Source: Lachnospiraceae bacterium (GTDB lineage Bacteria; Bacillota_A; Clostridia; Lachnospirales; Lachnospiraceae). Taken from it: 34,971 nt of DNA. This document shows positions 9,177 through 17,823 of the stretch, piece by piece. The position numbers were made by a program, and so were the translations under genes. Numbering within the stretch: the stretch's first letter is position 1; each line of letters begins with the position of its first letter. The notes beneath the pieces were generated by a model. It ran no database searches, was not told the origin of the DNA, and was given only the letters and a program-made list of their open reading frames with translations. Location of the stretch: assembly GCA_024699595.1 (NCBI GenBank), contig JAILPG010000127.1:1-34971 (forward strand). Direction: 5' to 3'.

Positions 9177-10355
9177 ATGTTGATCAGGGCATTGCATGAC
9201 ATATGGGATGCTTTAAGGGAGTATAACACTCAGGCGCTTAAGATCGCGGCCCTTGCAGTTCTGTTTTATCTTGCCGCATCCCTGTGTCATTATCTATACT
9301 CAAAGAGTAAGGGAAGAAAGGTTTCATTCATTAGACAGGTGCCTCTTGACACCTGTCTGTTTGGCATAATAAGCGTTTATTTATCATATCTTGTATTTCT
9401 GACTCTGTCCGGAAGGGAAGCGTACAGCAGATCGGAACATGTTAACTTAAGGGTCTTTTCCACCCTGTTTTCCGCTTCCGGAGGTTCTCTTAAGCTTACC
9501 GGAATAGAGAATGTGATACTTTTTATCCCATTCGGGATCCTGGTACCTTATATGTGGTCTTTTTTCAGGCACTGGTGGAATCTGTCGATGATGGCCTTTG
9601 TGCTCAGCACATCGATAGAGACGCTGCAGCTTGCAACGGGGAGAGGCTATTTTGAGATCGATGACATCCTGCTTAACGTGGCGGGTGCGATCATAGGATA
9701 TTTCATGTTTGCTCTTCTGTATTATTCATCACTGGGAGGCAGGAAGAGATTTTATGAGGATCATATCAATGATCAGGATAAGATGCCCTATCATGAGTAT
9801 TATGCAAAAAGGCGCGACCTTATAAACGTAAAAAAGCTCGATGAGGTAAACCTCTTTCTGATACAGCTTTTACCGATACTCTTAGTGATACAGATGATCT
9901 TTAAATTCTCCGCAGATACCGGGGATCAGTCTTCGGAACTCAGCAGATTTGTCACGGAGAAGCTTTTGAGCATTATTTCCTATATCTTTGACAGGGGTAA
10001 GGAAACCGCAATACAGGGATATGACACGGGTACTGACATCGTGGCAAGGTGGGAGCCGCTTGTCAGAAAGGCTGCCCATGTTTGTGAGTATGCTCTTCTT
10101 GGATTTTTTACATATATTTTTTTCTACTGCAGAAAATTAAAGGTACGGACCGTTCTTATCGTGTCCATGTGTTTCTGCCTGTTTACGGCCATCTGCGACG
10201 AGCTTAATCAGATGAGCGTACCTGACAGAAACGGAGCGGCACGCGATGTGCTCATTGATTTTTCCGGATCCGTCTTGATGATCGGCTTTATGTACCTTGT
10301 ATACCGTCTTATTCTGTTCATCCATAAAAATAAAATAAAAGGTCAGACATCATAA
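9177..10355 (+). CDS. Membrane protein with two VanZ-like domains
   Basis: A 392-residue integral membrane protein containing two VanZ-type modules. The first is at about 105-180 (ENVILFIPFGILVP, STSIETLQLATGRG, then IDDILLNVAGAIIG). The second is at about 297-380 (AAHVCEYALLGF, then CDELNQMSVPDRNG and DVLIDFSGS). About ten hydrophobic segments are visible. The ATG follows the purA TAA with no spacer, so it is probably translated from the purA message. VanZ of Tn1546 gives low-level teicoplanin resistance, but most chromosomal VanZ-like proteins have no known role, and a resistance function should not be assumed here. The second module keeps the fuller H..EY, CDE..Q and R...D...D pattern; the first lacks the H..EY part. 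Confidence 0.88.
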   Translation: MLIRALHDIWDALREYNTQALKIAALAVLFYLAASLCHYLYSKSKGRKVSFIRQVPLDTCLFGIISVYLSYLVFLTLSGREAYSRSEHVNLRVFSTLFSASGGSLKLTGIENVILFIPFGILVPYMWSFFRHWWNLSMMAFVLSTSIETLQLATGRGYFEIDDILLNVAGAIIGYFMFALLYYSSLGGRKRFYEDHINDQDKMPYHEYYAKRRDLINVKKLDEVNLFLIQLLPILLVIQMIFKFSADTGDQSSELSRFVTEKLLSIISYIFDRGKETAIQGYDTGTDIVARWEPLVRKAAHVCEYALLGFFTYIFFYCRKLKVRTVLIVSMCFCLFTAICDELNQMSVPDRNGAARDVLIDFSGSVLMIGFMYLVYRLILFIHKNKIKGQTS

Positions 10356-10362
10356 AGAGGAT

Positions 10363-10391
10363 TTTTCACGGACGTTTCGTATATATATATT
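10363..10391 (+). promoter_or_regulatory. Candidate sigma-A promoter for the dgt-dnaG-rpoD operon
   Basis: TTTTCA (10363-10368) is separated by 17 bases from TATATT (10386-10391), just before dgt and in the only gap of note on this side of the block. Both hexamers deviate from consensus, so this is a candidate based on sequence only. Confidence 0.35.
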
Positions 10392-10416
10392 AGAGGCATC
10401 CATGAGGAGATCGCAT

Positions 10417-11424
10417 ATGCTTATAAGAGAACTTGTGGAACAACATGAAAAAGAATATCTGAGTCCGTATGCTACCTTGAGCACAGCATCCAGAGGGAGA
10501 GATGTTCCCGAGACTGAATGCGACATAAGGCCTGTTTTCCAGAGAGACAGGGACAGGATCCTGCACAGCAAGTCATTTCGCAGGCTCAAGGATAAGACGC
10601 AGGTTTTTCTGACACCTGAGGGAGACCATTACAGGACGAGACTTACGCATACACTGGAGGTGTCGCAGAATGCCCGTACCATAGCCAAGGCATTAAGACT
10701 TAACGAGGATCTTACCGAGGCGATAGCACTGGGCCATGATCTGGGGCATACACCCTTCGGTCATGCGGGCGAAAGGGCCCTCGACAGATGCTGCAGTCCC
10801 GGCTTTAAGCATAACGAGCAGTCAAAGCGTGTTGTTGAAGTGCTTGAAAAGGACGGAAAAGGGCTAAACTTAACCTGGGAGGTCAGGGACGGGATACTCA
10901 ATCACCAGACCCACTCCATGCCATCCACCCTGGAAGGAAAGACTGTAAGGCTGTCCGACAAGATAGCCTACATACATCATGACATGGACGATGCGATAAG
11001 AGCCGGTGTACTGTCTGAGGAGGATATCCCCAAGGAGCTTAGAAACACTCTCGGAAAGACTACCACAAGACGCCTGGATACGATGATACATGATGTGATC
11101 ATAAACAGCTGGGAAAAGCCCGATATTGAAATGTCAGATGAGATATCCGAGGCTATGCGTGAGTTAAGACAGTTCATGTTTGACAATGTATATACCAATC
11201 CGATCGTAAAACGTGAAGAGGTGAAAGCCGAAAAGCTTGTTGAAAACCTGTATGAGTATTTTCTCAGGGAACTGGACAAATTACCGGAGGAATACTTAAG
11301 ACTCATGAATGAGTCCGGAGAGGTAAAGGACAGGGTTGTCTGCGACTATGTGTCGTCAATGTCCGACAGGTACGCCATTTCAATGTTTGAGGATATATAT
11401 ATGCCTAAGAGCTGGGCTTTTTGA
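10417..11424 (+). CDS. dgt: Deoxyguanosinetriphosphate triphosphohydrolase-like HD-domain protein
   Basis: This HD-superfamily dNTPase-like enzyme would hydrolyse dGTP (or other dNTPs) to the nucleoside and triphosphate, helping control dNTP pools. Conserved features are LSPYATLSTASRGRD near the N-terminus, FRRLKDKTQVF, the HTLEVSQNARTIAKAL segment with the first metal His, GHDLGHTPFGHAGERALD with the HD pair, and KHNEQSKRV. It has 335 residues from ATG 10417. I prefer that start because AGGAG at 10405-10409 lies 7 bases upstream; the ATG at 10402 would place that element inside the gene. It precedes dnaG and rpoD, an order common in Clostridia that links it to the replication/transcription block. 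It is not specific enough in sequence to decide the preferred dNTP. Confidence 0.93.
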   Translation: MLIRELVEQHEKEYLSPYATLSTASRGRDVPETECDIRPVFQRDRDRILHSKSFRRLKDKTQVFLTPEGDHYRTRLTHTLEVSQNARTIAKALRLNEDLTEAIALGHDLGHTPFGHAGERALDRCCSPGFKHNEQSKRVVEVLEKDGKGLNLTWEVRDGILNHQTHSMPSTLEGKTVRLSDKIAYIHHDMDDAIRAGVLSEEDIPKELRNTLGKTTTRRLDTMIHDVIINSWEKPDIEMSDEISEAMRELRQFMFDNVYTNPIVKREEVKAEKLVENLYEYFLRELDKLPEEYLRLMNESGEVKDRVVCDYVSSMSDRYAISMFEDIYMPKSWAF

Positions 11425-11439
11425 CATCTGGTACACTAA

Positions 11440-13221
11440 ATGCACTATTCACAGGATATAATAGATGAGATCTGCAGAAGGAATGATATTCTGGATGTGA
11501 TCTCTTCACATGTAAAGCTTACAAAAAAAGGGAGCAATTATTTCGGATTATGCCCCTTTCACAGCGAGAAGACAGGTTCTTTTTCCGTATCCCCTTCAAA
11601 ACAGATGTACCACTGTTTCGGCTGCGGTGCGGGAGGCAGTGTCATCACCTTTGTGATGAATATGGAAAACTACTCCTTTACCGAAGCGATAGAGTATCTT
11701 GCGCAAAGGTCGAACATGACTCTTCCGAAGCCTGAAAGATCGGAGAGCCAGAAGGAAAAAGAGAGCCTTAGGAGTCAGATCCTTGACATCAACAGGGAGG
11801 CCGGAAAGTATTATTATTACCAGCTCAGAAAAGAAGCCGGAAAACGGGCTCTTGCCTATCTTAAGAACAGGGGTCTTACCGAAGATACCATGAGGGATTT
11901 CGGACTCGGCTATGCAAGGACAGGCAAGGGAAATGTCTACGATTATTTAAAGAGCAAGGGCTTTGAAGACGGAGTGCTCAAACAGTCGGGCCTGTTTAAT
12001 GCAGATGAGAAAAAGGGCATGATGGATAAGTTCTGGAATCGTGTCATTTTTCCGATAATGGATATACAGAACCGCATCATTGGCTTCGGCGGAAGAGTGA
12101 TGGGGGAAGGGACCCCCAAATATCTCAATTCCCCGGAAACGGTTGTCTTTGACAAGGGAAGAAATCTCTACGGTCTGAATATGGCCCGCAAAAGCCGCAA
12201 AAACAATCTTATAATCTGCGAGGGTTATATGGATGTTATCTCAATGCATCAGGCGGGCTTTTCACAGACAGTTGCTTCCCTCGGTACGGCGCTTACGATG
12301 GCGCAGGCAAACCTGCTTAAGAGATATGCGGATGAAGTCTTTATATGTTATGACTCGGATGAGGCGGGGATAAAGGCTGCACTCAGAGCCATACCGATAC
12401 TTAGGGATACGGGGCTTAAATGCAGGGTCATCAACATGGATCCATATAAGGATCCCGATGAATTCATAAAAAACCTCGGGTCCGAAGAATTTGAAAAGAG
12501 AATGAAAGAGGCTGAGAACAGCTTCTTCTATTCGATAAGGATGGATGAGCGGGGCTTTGATCTGAAAGATCCTGATGACAAGACAAGGTTCTACAAGAAT
12601 ATAGCACAGGCTCTGCTTAAGTTTGACGATGCGATCGAAAGAGACAATTATCTGGAGGCAGTCTGCAGCAAATACCGCATAAGCAGGGAAAGCCTCGTGG
12701 AAATGGTTAAGAAGCAGGCGGTACTATCGGAAAACATACGGGTCTATGAGAGACCGAAACCGCTTCCCGGACGGGAAGAATCCGAGAAAGGCAGCGTGAA
12801 AGCGCAGAAAAACCTGCTCACCTGGCTCTGCGAGGAGAAGGAGCTGTTTGATACGGTAAGAGCATACGTTGCGGCGGACGATTTTTCCGATGGATTCTGC
12901 AGGGAGCTTGCACAGGGCCTGTATGACATGCTTGAGAATAATGCTCTTAATCCGGCACTTCTCATATCAAGATATGAGGAAGAGGACAGGCAGAGACAGG
13001 CAGCCGGCATACTTAATGCGGAAATGAACGCCTTTGAATCACCTGAAGATAAGGACAGGGCTTTAAAGGATCTGATAATACGGATAAGATCGGACAGCCT
13101 TACGGATAAGGCGGCCGGGGGCGGAGGCGACGCAGGCGGTATTCAGGCTCTGATAGAGAAAAGGAAAGAGCTTGAGCGCATAAAAACGGAATTTGCCCGG
13201 AAAACCCTGATTAAAAGTTAA
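11440..13221 (+). CDS. dnaG: DNA primase
   Basis: DnaG makes RNA primers at the replication fork with the DnaB helicase. The 593-residue protein has the standard layout. The N-terminal CHC2 zinc finger (C38, H41, C59, C62) is followed by the TOPRIM core with catalytic Glu261 in IICEGYMDV and the CYDSDEAG acidic motif near 305. The C-terminal ~160 residues should be the helicase-binding domain. It starts 15 bases after dgt without a clear Shine-Dalgarno sequence, but the N-terminal sequence matches the family start closely. A glycine-rich stretch (AAGGGGDAGG) near the C-terminus is probably a linker. It sits in the dgt-dnaG-rpoD macromolecular synthesis-type operon. Confidence 0.97.
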   Translation: MHYSQDIIDEICRRNDILDVISSHVKLTKKGSNYFGLCPFHSEKTGSFSVSPSKQMYHCFGCGAGGSVITFVMNMENYSFTEAIEYLAQRSNMTLPKPERSESQKEKESLRSQILDINREAGKYYYYQLRKEAGKRALAYLKNRGLTEDTMRDFGLGYARTGKGNVYDYLKSKGFEDGVLKQSGLFNADEKKGMMDKFWNRVIFPIMDIQNRIIGFGGRVMGEGTPKYLNSPETVVFDKGRNLYGLNMARKSRKNNLIICEGYMDVISMHQAGFSQTVASLGTALTMAQANLLKRYADEVFICYDSDEAGIKAALRAIPILRDTGLKCRVINMDPYKDPDEFIKNLGSEEFEKRMKEAENSFFYSIRMDERGFDLKDPDDKTRFYKNIAQALLKFDDAIERDNYLEAVCSKYRISRESLVEMVKKQAVLSENIRVYERPKPLPGREESEKGSVKAQKNLLTWLCEEKELFDTVRAYVAADDFSDGFCRELAQGLYDMLENNALNPALLISRYEEEDRQRQAAGILNAEMNAFESPEDKDRALKDLIIRIRSDSLTDKAAGGGGDAGGIQALIEKRKELERIKTEFARKTLIKS

Positions 13222-13239
13222 ACGGGAGGAGATAATATT

Positions 13240-14367
13240 ATGGATGAAAATCTGCAGGCACAAATGGAAGAAAAGCTCAATGAGCTGATCAAACAGGGAA
13301 AAAAGAAGAAAAACGTGGTTGAGAATGCCGATATCCAGGAAATCTTCGGGGATATGGAGCTTAGTGAGGATACTTACGAGAGGATCTACGAGACCCTGGA
13401 ACAGAACGGTATCGATCTGCTGCAGATGACTGCGGAAGATGCCATTCTTCCCGAAGAGGAGGATGATGAGGACATCATCCTTTCTGAAGAGGAAGAGATC
13501 GATGTGGAAAACATAGATCTCTCGGTTCCTGACGGTGTCAGCGTTGAGGATCCGGTAAGGATGTACTTAAAAGAGATAGGAAAGGTGCCTCTTCTGACCG
13601 GTGAAGAAGAGATAGAGCTTGCAAAGAGGATGGAGAACGGCGATGAGGAGGCAAAGAAGCGTCTCGCCGAGGCCAATCTGCGTCTTGTTGTAAGTATCGC
13701 AAAGAGATACGTCGGCAGGGGCATGCTCTTTTTGGATCTTATACAGGAAGGCAATCTGGGGCTTATAAAGGCCGTGGAGAAATTCGATTATACAAAGGGA
13801 TATAAGTTCTCGACCTATGCAACCTGGTGGATCAGACAGGCGATAACAAGGGCCATTGCCGATCAGGCCAGGACCATAAGGATCCCCGTTCATATGGTGG
13901 AGACCATCAACAAGCTCATCAGGGTCAACAGACAGCTCTTACAGGAGCTAGGAAGAGAACCGACCCCTGAGGAAACGGCTGTTGAGATGAACCTTCCCGT
14001 GGAAAGAGTCAGGGAGATATTAAAGATCTCACAGGAGCCGGTATCCTTAGAGACCCCCATAGGTGAAGAGGAAGATTCGCATCTGGGTGATTTTATACAG
14101 GACGAGCAGGTACCCGTACCCGCTGAGGCTGCAGCCTTCACTCTTTTAAAGGAGCAGCTTGACGAGGTACTCAGTACCTTAACCGACAGGGAACAGAAGG
14201 TCCTTGAGCTTCGATTCGGCTTAAATGACGGACGGGCCAGAACGCTTGAAGAGGTCGGCAAGGTATTCAATGTTACCCGTGAGAGGATAAGGCAGATAGA
14301 GGCGAAAGCTTTGAGAAAGCTCAGACATCCGAGCAGATCCAAGAAGCTTAAGGATTATTTAGACTGA
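13240..14367 (+). CDS. rpoD: Primary sigma factor RpoD/SigA
   Basis: The housekeeping sigma factor directs RNA polymerase to -35/-10 promoters. The 375-residue length fits Firmicutes SigA, which lacks the large non-conserved insert of E. coli sigma-70. Visible regions are 1.1-like ([17 protein letters not shown]), a highly acidic linker (~67-88), 1.2 ([11 protein letters not shown]), 2.1-2.4 ([17 protein letters not shown] through [18 protein letters not shown]), region 3, and 4.2 with its helix-turn-helix ([20 protein letters not shown]) ending in [26 protein letters not shown] element lies just before the ATG. It follows dnaG by 18 bases and precedes trmK, so it is probably part of one transcript with them. 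Confidence 0.98.
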   Translation: MDENLQAQMEEKLNELIKQGKKKKNVVENADIQEIFGDMELSEDTYERIYETLEQNGIDLLQMTAEDAILPEEEDDEDIILSEEEEIDVENIDLSVPDGVSVEDPVRMYLKEIGKVPLLTGEEEIELAKRMENGDEEAKKRLAEANLRLVVSIAKRYVGRGMLFLDLIQEGNLGLIKAVEKFDYTKGYKFSTYATWWIRQAITRAIADQARTIRIPVHMVETINKLIRVNRQLLQELGREPTPEETAVEMNLPVERVREILKISQEPVSLETPIGEEEDSHLGDFIQDEQVPVPAEAAAFTLLKEQLDEVLSTLTDREQKVLELRFGLNDGRARTLEEVGKVFNVTRERIRQIEAKALRKLRHPSRSKKLKDYLD

Positions 14368-14377
14368 CGGGGTAAAG

Positions 14378-15157
14378 ATGAAGCTGTCTGAGAGACTTAA
14401 AGCCGTGGCATCAATGGTCACTCCCGATAACGGAGTCGCGGATGTCGGCTGTGATCACGGGTATTTAGCCATATATCTGGTGGAGCAGGGGATAGCACCC
14501 TTTGTATATGCTACCGATATAGGCAAAGGCCCTATAGACCATGCTCTGGTAAACATTACGGAGAGCGGATATGGATCACGTATCAAGACCGTCTTAAGTG
14601 ACGGCCTTAAGGGACTGACGCCGGGATCCTGCGAGACCGTTGTGATGGCAGGCATGGGAGGACCTTTGATGATGGATATTATGAAGGACTCTCCCGAGGT
14701 CCTTGAAAAGGTTTCGGAGCTTGTGCTGCAGCCGCAGTCGGAAATAGCCATGGTGAGGCACTTTCTGCAGGATACGGGCTATAGGATCATCTCCGAAAAC
14801 ATGGTATGGGAGGATGAGAAATTCTATCCGGTCATGAAAGCGGTGCATGGCAGCATGAACTGGGACAGAGAGATCTATTTCCGATACGGAAAGATACTCT
14901 TAAAGGAGAGAAATCCGGTGCTGCTACAGTTTCTGTACATGCAGAAAAAGAGCCTGTCCTACCTCTTATCCGAGCTTGAGAGCAAAAGAGATGAGATAAG
15001 GTGTCAGTCAAAAGAGGCGGGAGATCCGGATGATAAGAGTACGGAGAGGATAAGCGACCGGATAGCAGAGGTGAAAAAAGATATCATGCATAATGCCGAG
15101 GCTATTTCACTGATGGAAGAAAAAAATCCGGTTGAGATAGAAAGAGTGCTGTCATAA
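14378..15157 (+). CDS. trmK: tRNA (adenine(22)-N(1))-methyltransferase
   Basis: TrmK methylates N1 of A22 in tRNA using S-adenosylmethionine. This 259-residue protein opens with LSERLKAVASMV and has the SAM-binding VADVGCDHGYLAIYL loop (about 21-35), a YATDIGKGP motif II region, VVMAGMGGPLM (about 88-98) in place of the usual NPPY-type motif, and VLQPQSE. The C-terminal ~90 residues are charged and helical, consistent with the family's coiled-coil extension. It starts 10 bases after rpoD. In many Firmicutes trmK is followed by a Nif3-like gene; here a nucleoside kinase follows instead. Confidence 0.92.
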   Translation: MKLSERLKAVASMVTPDNGVADVGCDHGYLAIYLVEQGIAPFVYATDIGKGPIDHALVNITESGYGSRIKTVLSDGLKGLTPGSCETVVMAGMGGPLMMDIMKDSPEVLEKVSELVLQPQSEIAMVRHFLQDTGYRIISENMVWEDEKFYPVMKAVHGSMNWDREIYFRYGKILLKERNPVLLQFLYMQKKSLSYLLSELESKRDEIRCQSKEAGDPDDKSTERISDRIAEVKKDIMHNAEAISLMEEKNPVEIERVLS

Positions 15158-15216
15158 AGGAAACAGGGGCTTTGAGGCAGCAAAAACAAACAAACGACAG
15201 AAAGGGGAAAGGTTTT

Positions 15217-16884
15217 ATGGAAGATGTAAAGGTACAGGTACAGGTAGGCGACGTTACAAAGGAATATCCAAAGGGTACTGCTTATTCCGAGATAGCAAAG
15301 GATTTCCAGGATAAGCATGATGAGAAGATAATACTTGCCTATTCAAACGGAAAGCTTAATGAGCTCATTAAAAAGGTCAAGAAGGACTCGGTCGTATCCT
15401 TTGTGACGCTTAAGGACCAGATCGGTTACCAGACCTATAAGAGAAGCGCATGTCTGCTTCTTGTAAAGGCGTTTACCGACGTTGTCGGAGAGGAGAATAT
15501 TGAAAAATTCAAGATCGAATTCTCCATGGGCAAGGGATATTTCTGCAGCACAAAAGGAAACTTTACGCTTGATGAAGACCTGCTTTCCAAAGTAAAGAGA
15601 AGGATGGATGAGTTGGTGGAGGCAGATCTGCCCATCGAAAAGAAATCCATGGGTATAGATGATGCTGTTGAGATATTCAAGAGCCAAAACATGGTCGATA
15701 AGGAAAAACTGTTCCGCTACAGGAGAGCTTCCAGGGTAAACGTATATACCCTTGACGGATATAACGATTATTATTACGGATATATGGTACCTTCAACGGG
15801 ATATGTAAATGCATACGATCTGATGCTGTATGATGATGGATTTATCCTGTGTCTGCCTTCAAGGAAGGAACCCGGCGTAGTGGCTTCGTTCACTCCCCAG
15901 GAAAAGCTGTTTAAGACTATGAAGGAGTCAACAGAGTGGGCCGATAATCTCGGCATACAGACTGTCGGCGATCTAAACGAGTATATCTGCAATGAGAACA
16001 TCAACAACCTGATCCTTGTGCAGGAGGCGATGCAGGAGAGTAAGATCGCGAGCATAGCCCAGGATATCGTACAGAGAAAAGGCGTAAAGTTTGTAATGAT
16101 AGCGGGCCCTTCATCATCGGGCAAGACGACCTTCTCACACAGGCTGAGCGTACAGCTGAGGGCGCACGGGCTCATACCTCATCCGATCGCTCTTGATAAT
16201 TATTTCAAGAACAGGGAGGATACTCCGCTTGATGAAAACGGCAATTACAATTTCGAATGCCTCGGTGCGATAGACACAAAGGGCTTTAATGATGACATGA
16301 CGGCTCTTTTAAGAGGTGAGAGAGTAGAGCTTCCGACCTTTAACTTTAAAACGGGACAGAGAGAATACAGGGGTGATTTTAAGGTGCTTGGTCCGGACGA
16401 GATCCTCGTGATAGAGGGTATTCACGGACTGAATGAGGAAATGAGCTATGCTCTTCCGAGAGAGAGCAAGTATAAGATATATATAAGCTCCTTAACGACC
16501 CTTAATGTGGATGAACACAACAGGATCGCGACCACGGACGGAAGGCTTATCAGGAGAATGGTAAGAGACAACAGGACGAGAGGCACTTCGGCAAGGAATA
16601 CGCTTGCGATGTGGGGATCCGTAAGAAGAGGAGAAGAGGAAAACATCTTCCCGTTCCAGGAATCTGCGGATGCAATGTTCAATTCGGCTCTTATCTATGA
16701 ACTCTCTGTACTTAAGCAGTTTGCGGAACCCCTTCTCTTTGCGATAGACAAGGATGATTCGGAGTATCAGGAGGCAAAGAGGCTGCTTAAGTTCTTGGAA
16801 TACTTTGTCGGTGTGACGAGCGAGCATCTTCCGAACAATTCCATCATAAGGGAATTCGTCGGTGGATCGATGTTCCCAGTGTGA
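15217..16884 (+). CDS. Nucleoside (uridine) kinase fused to ThrRS-like TGS and editing-like domains
   Basis: A 555-residue three-part protein. Residues ~1-65 are a TGS domain. Residues ~70-220 resemble the N2 editing/SAD domain of threonyl-tRNA synthetase: KFKIEFSMGKGYFCS and LPIEKKSMGIDDAVEIF can be followed against ThrRS. The C-terminal half is a P-loop nucleoside kinase of the uridine kinase/phosphoribulokinase group, with Walker A GPSSSGKT at 297-304, then HPIALDNYFKNRE, and VIEGIHGLNE in the Walker-B region. The ThrRS HSxxH zinc/editing motif is replaced by RSACL (76-80), so editing activity is unlikely. The frame is open from a TTG at 15172, but ATG 15217 has GGGGAAAGG upstream and starts the TGS domain. 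The architecture is known in Thermotoga and Clostridia; true substrate unknown. Confidence 0.88.
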   Translation: MEDVKVQVQVGDVTKEYPKGTAYSEIAKDFQDKHDEKIILAYSNGKLNELIKKVKKDSVVSFVTLKDQIGYQTYKRSACLLLVKAFTDVVGEENIEKFKIEFSMGKGYFCSTKGNFTLDEDLLSKVKRRMDELVEADLPIEKKSMGIDDAVEIFKSQNMVDKEKLFRYRRASRVNVYTLDGYNDYYYGYMVPSTGYVNAYDLMLYDDGFILCLPSRKEPGVVASFTPQEKLFKTMKESTEWADNLGIQTVGDLNEYICNENINNLILVQEAMQESKIASIAQDIVQRKGVKFVMIAGPSSSGKTTFSHRLSVQLRAHGLIPHPIALDNYFKNREDTPLDENGNYNFECLGAIDTKGFNDDMTALLRGERVELPTFNFKTGQREYRGDFKVLGPDEILVIEGIHGLNEEMSYALPRESKYKIYISSLTTLNVDEHNRIATTDGRLIRRMVRDNRTRGTSARNTLAMWGSVRRGEEENIFPFQESADAMFNSALIYELSVLKQFAEPLLFAIDKDDSEYQEAKRLLKFLEYFVGVTSEHLPNNSIIREFVGGSMFPV

Positions 16885-16906
16885 CATGCGGCATGATCCT
16901 TTTTTG

Positions 16907-16927
16907 GTAAACGGCCTGGCTGTTTAC
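16907..16927. repeat. Inverted repeat GTAAAC-N9-GTTTAC upstream of RNase P RNA
   Basis: A perfect six-base inverted repeat lies between the nucleoside kinase stop codon and the start of rnpB. It could be a small RNA hairpin on read-through transcripts or a protein binding site near the rnpB promoter. TATATA/TATAAG at 16933-16940 is the nearest -10-like sequence, but I find no convincing -35 at the right spacing. Confidence 0.35.
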
Positions 16928-16940
16928 GACAGTATATAAG

Positions 16941-17299
16941 ATCTCAGTACCAAGGACGATCGCGTGAGTAATCATGAGGAAAGTCCGGGCTTCACAGGGC
17001 AGGATGCCGGATAACGTCCGGTGGAGGTGACTCCAAGGATAGTGCAACAGAGAGATACCGCCAAAATACACGGCGAATGCCGTGTATTTTGGTAAGGGTG
17101 GAAAGGCGGTGTAAGAGACCACCGATATGCCGGTAACGGTGTATGCCATGTAAACCCCATCCGAAGCAAGATCAAACAGAGGACCATATGGCGGCCCGTC
17201 ATGTTCTCAGGTAGATCGCTTTAGGCTGCCGGCAACGGCAGTCACAGACAGATGATCGTCAGATACAGAACCCGGCTTACAGTGGTGCTGAGATTTTTT
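16941..17299 (+). ncRNA. rnpB: RNase P RNA, bacterial type A
   Basis: This is the catalytic RNA that trims 5' leaders from tRNA precursors together with RnpA. Universal segments are present in order: GAGGAAAGTCCGGGCT (16975-16990), GCAGGATGCC, AGTGCAACAGAGAGA, GGTAAGGGTGGAAAGG, GTAAACCCCA, CCGAAGCAAGATCAAA, and ACAGAACCCGGCTTAC near the 3' end. The ends were set by helix P1: TCTCAGTACCA (16942-16952) pairs with TGGTGCTGAGA (17283-17293), followed by six T. Helix P12 is a long, perfect 14-pair stem capped by GAAT (17061-17092). The overall order matches the ancestral type A found in E. coli and in Clostridia, not the Bacillus type B. Confidence 0.96.
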
Positions 17300-17304
17300 G
17301 TAAA

Positions 17305-17342
17305 AGAACAGGGAAGCGCTTTGATATGCATTTCCCTGTTTT
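17305..17342. terminator. Bidirectional terminator hairpin between rnpB and pyrI
   Basis: AACAGGGAA (17307-17315) pairs perfectly with TTCCCTGTT (17332-17340), with A-rich sequence on the left and T-rich sequence on the right flank. It lies 6-12 bases past the rnpB T-run and just after the pyrI stop on the other strand. It can therefore serve both convergent transcripts. The loop is long (16 bases). Confidence 0.6.
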
Positions 17343-17345
17343 CTG

Positions 17346-17783
17346 TCAGAGCTGTCTTCCCGTGTACTGTTCTTCACAGTATTTGCACCGGTATACTTCC
17401 TTTGTTTCATCCGTCAGTACGAAGATGTGGGGAAGCTCCTGCTCTATCGAGGTTATGCAGCGCGGATTCTTGCATTTAATAACGTTCGTTATTTGCTCCG
17501 GAAGCTTTAAAACCTTCTTTTCCACTATCTCCCCGTCTTTTATCACATTGACCGTAATGTTGTGATCTATAAAGCCGAGTATGTCAAGATCCAGCATGTT
17601 GATATCGCATTCTACCTTCAGGATATCCTTTCTGCCCATCTTGTTGCTTCTTGCATTCTTTATAATAGCGACTGTTATGTCATCGATCTTGTCAAGCTTC
17701 ATGTCGTGATACAGCTGAAGCGAGGTTCCTGCCTTTATGTGATCGAGCACAAAGCCTTCTTCTATCTTTCCTACATTTAACAC
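17346..17783 (-). CDS. pyrI: Aspartate carbamoyltransferase regulatory subunit
   Basis: PyrI is the nucleotide-binding regulatory chain of class-B aspartate transcarbamylase. It binds effectors such as CTP and ATP and connects PyrB trimers. The protein has 145 residues. The N-terminal allosteric domain includes VLDHIKAG (12-19), and the C-terminal zinc domain has four cysteines spaced CxxxxC and CxxC (C104, C109, C133, C136), as in E. coli PyrI. The start is a GTG at 17783: AGGAGG lies 8 bases before it and the homologous sequence begins there. The frame extends upstream, but that would overlap the pyrB coding end. It follows pyrB by 40 bases and is surely co-transcribed. Confidence 0.95.
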   Translation of the reverse strand: MLNVGKIEEGFVLDHIKAGTSLQLYHDMKLDKIDDITVAIIKNARSNKMGRKDILKVECDINMLDLDILGFIDHNITVNVIKDGEIVEKKVLKLPEQITNVIKCKNPRCITSIEQELPHIFVLTDETKEVYRCKYCEEQYTGRQL

Positions 17784-17823
17784 GTTTTTATCCTCCTGAT
17801 CAGTTTTTGTGTACGGCGTTTCC

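Noticed and set aside
11421..11462. TTGACA at the dgt stop codon and TATAAT inside the dnaG start as a dnaG promoter
   Set aside because: The spacing between TTGACA (11421-11426) and TATAAT (11457-11462) is 30 bases, and no -10 lies at 17 bases; it would also fall inside dnaG, whose N-terminus matches the family.
15172..15216. TTG at 15172 as start of the nucleoside kinase
   Set aside because: The ATG at 15217 has a better ribosome site and begins exactly at the TGS domain.
16886..16906. CATGCGGCATG followed by T-run as a terminator for the nucleoside kinase
   Set aside because: The repeat leaves almost no loop, giving at most a very short stem; too weak to call.
17061..17092. Perfect 14-pair hairpin as a terminator or mobile-element end
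   Set aside because: It is helix P12 of RNase P RNA and is not followed by a T-run.
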